This document shows positions 7,348 to 9,695 of a DNA stretch of 9,695 bases, piece by piece. The notes beneath the pieces were generated by a model. That model was not told the DNA's origin. It worked only from the letters and a program-made list of their open reading frames with translations, and ran no database searches. Source of the stretch: Schaalia odontolytica (GTDB taxonomy: Bacteria > Actinomycetota > Actinomycetes > Actinomycetales > Actinomycetaceae); contig CATYYP010000047.1 of assembly GCA_958415245.1 (NCBI GenBank), positions 1 to 9,695 on the forward strand, written 5' to 3'. A program made the position numbers and the translations under genes. Numbering within the stretch: the first letter of the stretch is position 1; each line of letters opens with the position of its first letter.

Positions 7348-8736
7348 TCAGCAGCCCAGGCGTTCGATCAGGTACGACTTGACCTTGTCGAGCGGGATGC
7401 GCACCTGCTCCATCGTGTCACGCTCACGGATGGTGACGGCGTGGTCCTCGATCGAGTCGAAGTCGTAGGTGATGCAGAAGGGCGTGCCGATCTCGTCCTG
7501 GCGACGGTAGCGGCGGCCAACGGCGCCGGCGTCGTCGTAGTCGACGTTCCAGATGCCACGCAGCTCGTCGGCCAGCTCCTGCGCGGGGCCGGTCAGTTCG
7601 GGCTTGCGGGACAGGGGCAGGACGGCGGCCTTGACGGGGGCCAGGCGCGGGTCGAGCTTGAGCACGACGCGCTTGTCGACGCCGCCCTTGGCGTTGGGGG
7701 CCTCGTCCTCGTGGTAGGCCTCGATGAGGAAGGCCATGAGGGAACGGGTCAGGCCCGCCGAGGGCTCGATGACGTAGGGGGTCCAGCGTTCCTTGGTGTT
7801 CGGGTCGAAGTAGTCGAGCTTCGCGCCGGAGGCCTCGGAGTGGACGGTCAGGTCGTAGTCGGTGCGGTTGGCGATACCTTCGAGCTCGCCCCACTCGCTG
7901 CCCTGGAAGCCGAAGCGGTATTCCAGGTCGACGGTGCGCTTGGAGTAGTGCGAGAGCTTCTCCTGCGGGTGCTCGTACTCGCGCAGGTTCTCCGGGTCGA
8001 TGCCCAGGTCGACGTACCAGGCCTTGCGGTAGTCGATCCAGTACTGGTGCCATTCCTCATCGGTGCCGGGCTCGCAGAAGAACTCGAGTTCCATCTGCTC
8101 GAACTCGCGGGTACGGAAGATGAAGTTGCCGGGCGTGATCTCATTGCGGAAGGACTTGCCGATCTGGCCGATGCCGAACGGCGGCTTCTTGCGCGCGGCG
8201 TTCATGACGTTCGCGTAGTTGACGAAGATGCCCTGGGCGGTCTCGGGGCGCAGGTAGTGCAGGCCGGCCTCGTCGTCGACGGGGCCCAGGTAGGTCTTGA
8301 GCAGGCCGGAGAAGGCGCGGGGCTCGGTCCACTGGCCGCGCACGCCACAGTTCGGGCAGGCGAGGTCGGCGGTGGTCAGGGAGGACTCTTCGACGCCCTT
8401 CTTTTCGGCGAGCTCTTCGATGAGCTGGTCCTCGCGGGCGCGCTTGTGGCAGTTGAGGCACTCGATGAGCGGATCGGTGAAGGCCTTGACGTGGCCGGAG
8501 GCGACCCACACTTCGCGCGGGAGGATGACGGAGGAGTCGAGGCCGACGACGTCTGCGCGGCGGCGGACCATGGCGTTCCACCAGGCGCGCTTGATGTTTT
8601 CCTTCAGTTCCACGCCGAGCGGGCCGTAGTCCCACGCGGAGCGGGTGCCACCGTAGATGTCACCGCAGGGGAAGACGAAGCCGCGGCGCTTGGCCAGGCT
8701 GATCACGTTGTCGAGGCGGGAGGGTCCCTTAGCCAC
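7348..8736 (-). CDS. glyS: Glycyl-tRNA synthetase, homodimeric class II
   Basis: Charges tRNA-Gly with glycine in the cytosol; an essential translation enzyme. The 462-residue length matches the single-chain alpha2 bacterial/eukaryotic-type enzyme (about 463 in M. tuberculosis), not the alpha2-beta2 form of E. coli. The N-terminal [13 protein letters not shown] (29-41) is typical. A zinc-binding insert shows C93/C96 and C127/C130. LRPETAQG (162-169) precedes class II motif 2 with FRNEI (197-201) through FEQMELEFF (212-220). Motif 3 is GLTRSL (328-333). The anticodon-binding domain begins near [11 protein letters not shown] (365-375). The start is GTG at 8736 with AAGGAG (8743-8748) 6 nt upstream. 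It is the first gene of the glyS-dusB-aroD cluster; dusB starts 1 nt after its stop. I see no T-box (AGGGUGGNACCGCG) in the leader, so regulation by uncharged tRNA through that route is not supported. Confidence 0.97.
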   Translation of the reverse strand: MAKGPSRLDNVISLAKRRGFVFPCGDIYGGTRSAWDYGPLGVELKENIKRAWWNAMVRRRADVVGLDSSVILPREVWVASGHVKAFTDPLIECLNCHKRAREDQLIEELAEKKGVEESSLTTADLACPNCGVRGQWTEPRAFSGLLKTYLGPVDDEAGLHYLRPETAQGIFVNYANVMNAARKKPPFGIGQIGKSFRNEITPGNFIFRTREFEQMELEFFCEPGTDEEWHQYWIDYRKAWYVDLGIDPENLREYEHPQEKLSHYSKRTVDLEYRFGFQGSEWGELEGIANRTDYDLTVHSEASGAKLDYFDPNTKERWTPYVIEPSAGLTRSLMAFLIEAYHEDEAPNAKGGVDKRVVLKLDPRLAPVKAAVLPLSRKPELTGPAQELADELRGIWNVDYDDAGAVGRRYRRQDEIGTPFCITYDFDSIEDHAVTIRERDTMEQVRIPLDKVKSYLIERLGC

Positions 8737-8742
8737 TTGTCA

Positions 8743-8748
8743 CTCCTT
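8743..8748 (-). promoter_or_regulatory. Ribosome binding site of glyS
   Basis: AAGGAG on the minus strand, 6 nt before GTG 8736. It fixes the GTG as the start; the conserved protein begins directly after it. Confidence 0.85.
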
Positions 8749-8760
8749 GAGTATTTGGGG

Positions 8761-8803
8761 CACGACTGGCTGTCGTGTCGCCATCGATACTAGTCGATAA
8801 CTA
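8761..8803 (-). promoter_or_regulatory. glyS upstream region: small hairpin and direct repeat
   Basis: A 6-bp hairpin CACGAC / GTCGTG with a 5-nt loop (8761-8777) lies 12 nt before the glyS Shine-Dalgarno and could be in the mRNA leader. Next to it, TCGATACTA (8784-8792) and TCGATAACTA (8794-8803) form a near-perfect tandem repeat at a 10-bp period, an arrangement seen in protein-binding sites. On the minus strand this gives TAGTAT (8787-8792), the best -10-like hexamer here, but no matching -35 was found. Confidence 0.4.
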
Positions 8804-8877
8804 CTGTTTCGGGCGCCTCCGGGCCCTTGCTGGCTCATGGATCCCACCACAGGTGCGCGCCCGGCCAACGAACGAGC

Positions 8878-8922
8878 CCCGGCCCCGGCGCACCTCCGGG
8901 AGGCAACGAGGCCGGGGCCGGG
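8878..8922 (-). terminator. Terminator hairpin behind the membrane-protein gene
   Basis: Perfect 12-bp GC-only stem CCCGGCCCCGGC / GCCGGGGCCGGG (8878-8889 and 8911-8922); the 21-nt loop contains a second small hairpin (CCTC/GAGG within 8893-8903). It begins 33 nt after the stop of the upstream minus-strand gene and is followed on that strand by CTCGTTCGTT, a poor T tract. It separates that gene from the glyS cluster. A small stem GCGCC/GGCGC (8934-8946) and the symmetric TGACGGGTCA (8923-8932) lie between it and the stop codon. Confidence 0.7.
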
Positions 8923-8955
8923 TGACGGGTCACGCGCCCAGGGCGCACCTGTCGT

Positions 8956-9678
8956 TCAGCCCACGCGCCGGATGTGCCCAGATGCGGTCAGCGACCAGCC
9001 GGCAGCCACGACCAGCAGGGAGATAAAGCCAAGCAGGTAAAAGGCCGTGGGCATCGGGGGCAGGTAGCCAGACTTGTGGACGAGGCCGAGGACCAGCCAC
9101 ATGACCGGCACACCAATGCCACAGATACCCAGCGGAATCGCACCCATGAGTACAAAGACTCGCTTCCAGGTCACCCCGACACAGCGGGAAAGTCCACCAA
9201 TGAAGCGCCCAGCTCCGTCACACGCCACCCATGCGAGAAGAACACAAATCCACGAGTCGACGCCGAGAGGGAAGGACTGCTGTCCCATGATGAAGAGCAA
9301 GGGATGGATGGCGATAAGAAGCCACCAGATAAGAGACCCCAGGACAATGATGACAACGGAGTGCACGTAACTCGCCACAGTGAGTGCGGTACGTGATCCA
9401 CCGCTGAGAGCAGAGGCTCGCAAGTCGACGGTGGCGCTGATGATCCCACAGATAAAGAGGAAAGTACCCGTGACAAAAGCGGAGTTTGTGGCGGACTGTT
9501 CAATGTTCTTGGTGACATCGGAGACCGACAGGTAGACGATGCCGTTTATCACGAAGTTGACCAGGAACTGGCAGCCCACAACCAGCAGGTAGAGCACGAC
9601 AGTGAATCTCGAGTTGACAAGGCCAATGCGCAGAGGTGAGGGGGTGGATTTGATGAGGTCGGGGGTGGCAGTGCTCAT
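8956..9678 (-). CDS. Unidentified multi-pass membrane protein (possible ABC-2-like permease)
   Basis: I do not recognise this 240-residue protein with certainty. It has a polar N-terminus of about 25 residues and roughly six hydrophobic segments (about 26-50, 66-84, 104-125, 143-162, 173-199, 211-231), ending in a basic HIRRVG tail, so it is an integral inner-membrane protein without a cleavable signal. The segment LRASALSGGSRTALTVASYVH (87-106), a short polar loop with G-G-S-R leading into a helix, recalls the loop ahead of helix 3 in small ABC-2-type permeases of actinobacteria. That is a weak resemblance, not an assignment. The start is ATG at 9678 with AGGAG (9687-9691) 8 nt upstream. The gene is less GC-rich than its neighbours (32/60 and 31/60 in 9241-9300 and 9301-9360, against 45/60 in 7561-7620), suggesting a different history. 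Its partner, such as an ATPase gene, could lie just beyond the right edge. Confidence 0.8.
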   Translation of the reverse strand: MSTATPDLIKSTPSPLRIGLVNSRFTVVLYLLVVGCQFLVNFVINGIVYLSVSDVTKNIEQSATNSAFVTGTFLFICGIISATVDLRASALSGGSRTALTVASYVHSVVIIVLGSLIWWLLIAIHPLLFIMGQQSFPLGVDSWICVLLAWVACDGAGRFIGGLSRCVGVTWKRVFVLMGAIPLGICGIGVPVMWLVLGLVHKSGYLPPMPTAFYLLGFISLLVVAAGWSLTASGHIRRVG

Positions 9679-9695
9679 TGGTCGTTCTCCTGGAT

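Noticed and set aside
6051..8793. Two long plus-strand open frames (427 and 557 codons) opposite dusB and glyS
   Set aside because: Antisense shadows of well-supported genes; their products lack motifs and overlap each other.
8737..8860. T-box riboswitch upstream of glyS
   Set aside because: The AGGGUGGNACCGCG core is absent and the space is too short for the full T-box structure.
8775..9040. Short plus-strand open frames over 8775-9040
   Set aside because: They cover intergenic hairpins and the antisense end of the membrane gene; low-complexity Pro/Arg/Ala products.

Overview
The window looks like chromosomal backbone of a GC-rich actinobacterium, most likely from the Actinomycetaceae (Actinomyces/Schaalia-like). 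The reasons are strong GC bias at third codon positions, frequent GTG/TTG starts, the dgt-dnaG pair on one strand as in Mycobacterium, a single-chain (alpha2-type) glycyl-tRNA synthetase, and actinobacterial-looking DnaG and DusB proteins. The genus is an inference from protein character; no sequence search was run.

Layout. (1) 1-2755, minus strand: dgt (dNTP triphosphohydrolase) followed after 46 bp by dnaG (primase), which runs off the left edge after 468 codons. Both serve DNA replication: one adjusts dNTP pools, the other makes primers. (2) 2756-2938: AT-rich divergent intergenic region with a probable leaderless promoter for dgt and short repeats/palindromes upstream of the next gene. 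(3) 2939-5011, plus strand: a stand-alone phosphotransferase-system sugar permease with domain order EIIB-EIIC-EIIA (beta-glucoside/sucrose/trehalose type). (4) 5012-5193: convergent intergenic region holding strong hairpins that end transcription from both sides. (5) 5194-8736, minus strand: a compact cluster transcribed glyS, dusB, aroD, with gaps of 1 and 11 bp; it joins tRNA charging, tRNA dihydrouridylation and a shikimate-pathway enzyme (type I 3-dehydroquinate dehydratase). (6) 8737-8955: intergenic region with a 12-bp-stem hairpin behind the last gene and small repeats ahead of glyS. (7) 8956-9678, minus strand: an unidentified six-helix membrane protein with visibly lower GC than the rest.

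No mobile element, CRISPR array, rRNA or tRNA was seen. I found no convincing new multi-gene system. The points most worth a second look are a 50-residue insertion in DusB, a perfect 12-bp hairpin across the first codons of dusB directly after glyS, a probable leaderless dgt promoter, the operator-like palindrome ahead of the PTS gene, and the low-GC membrane gene.
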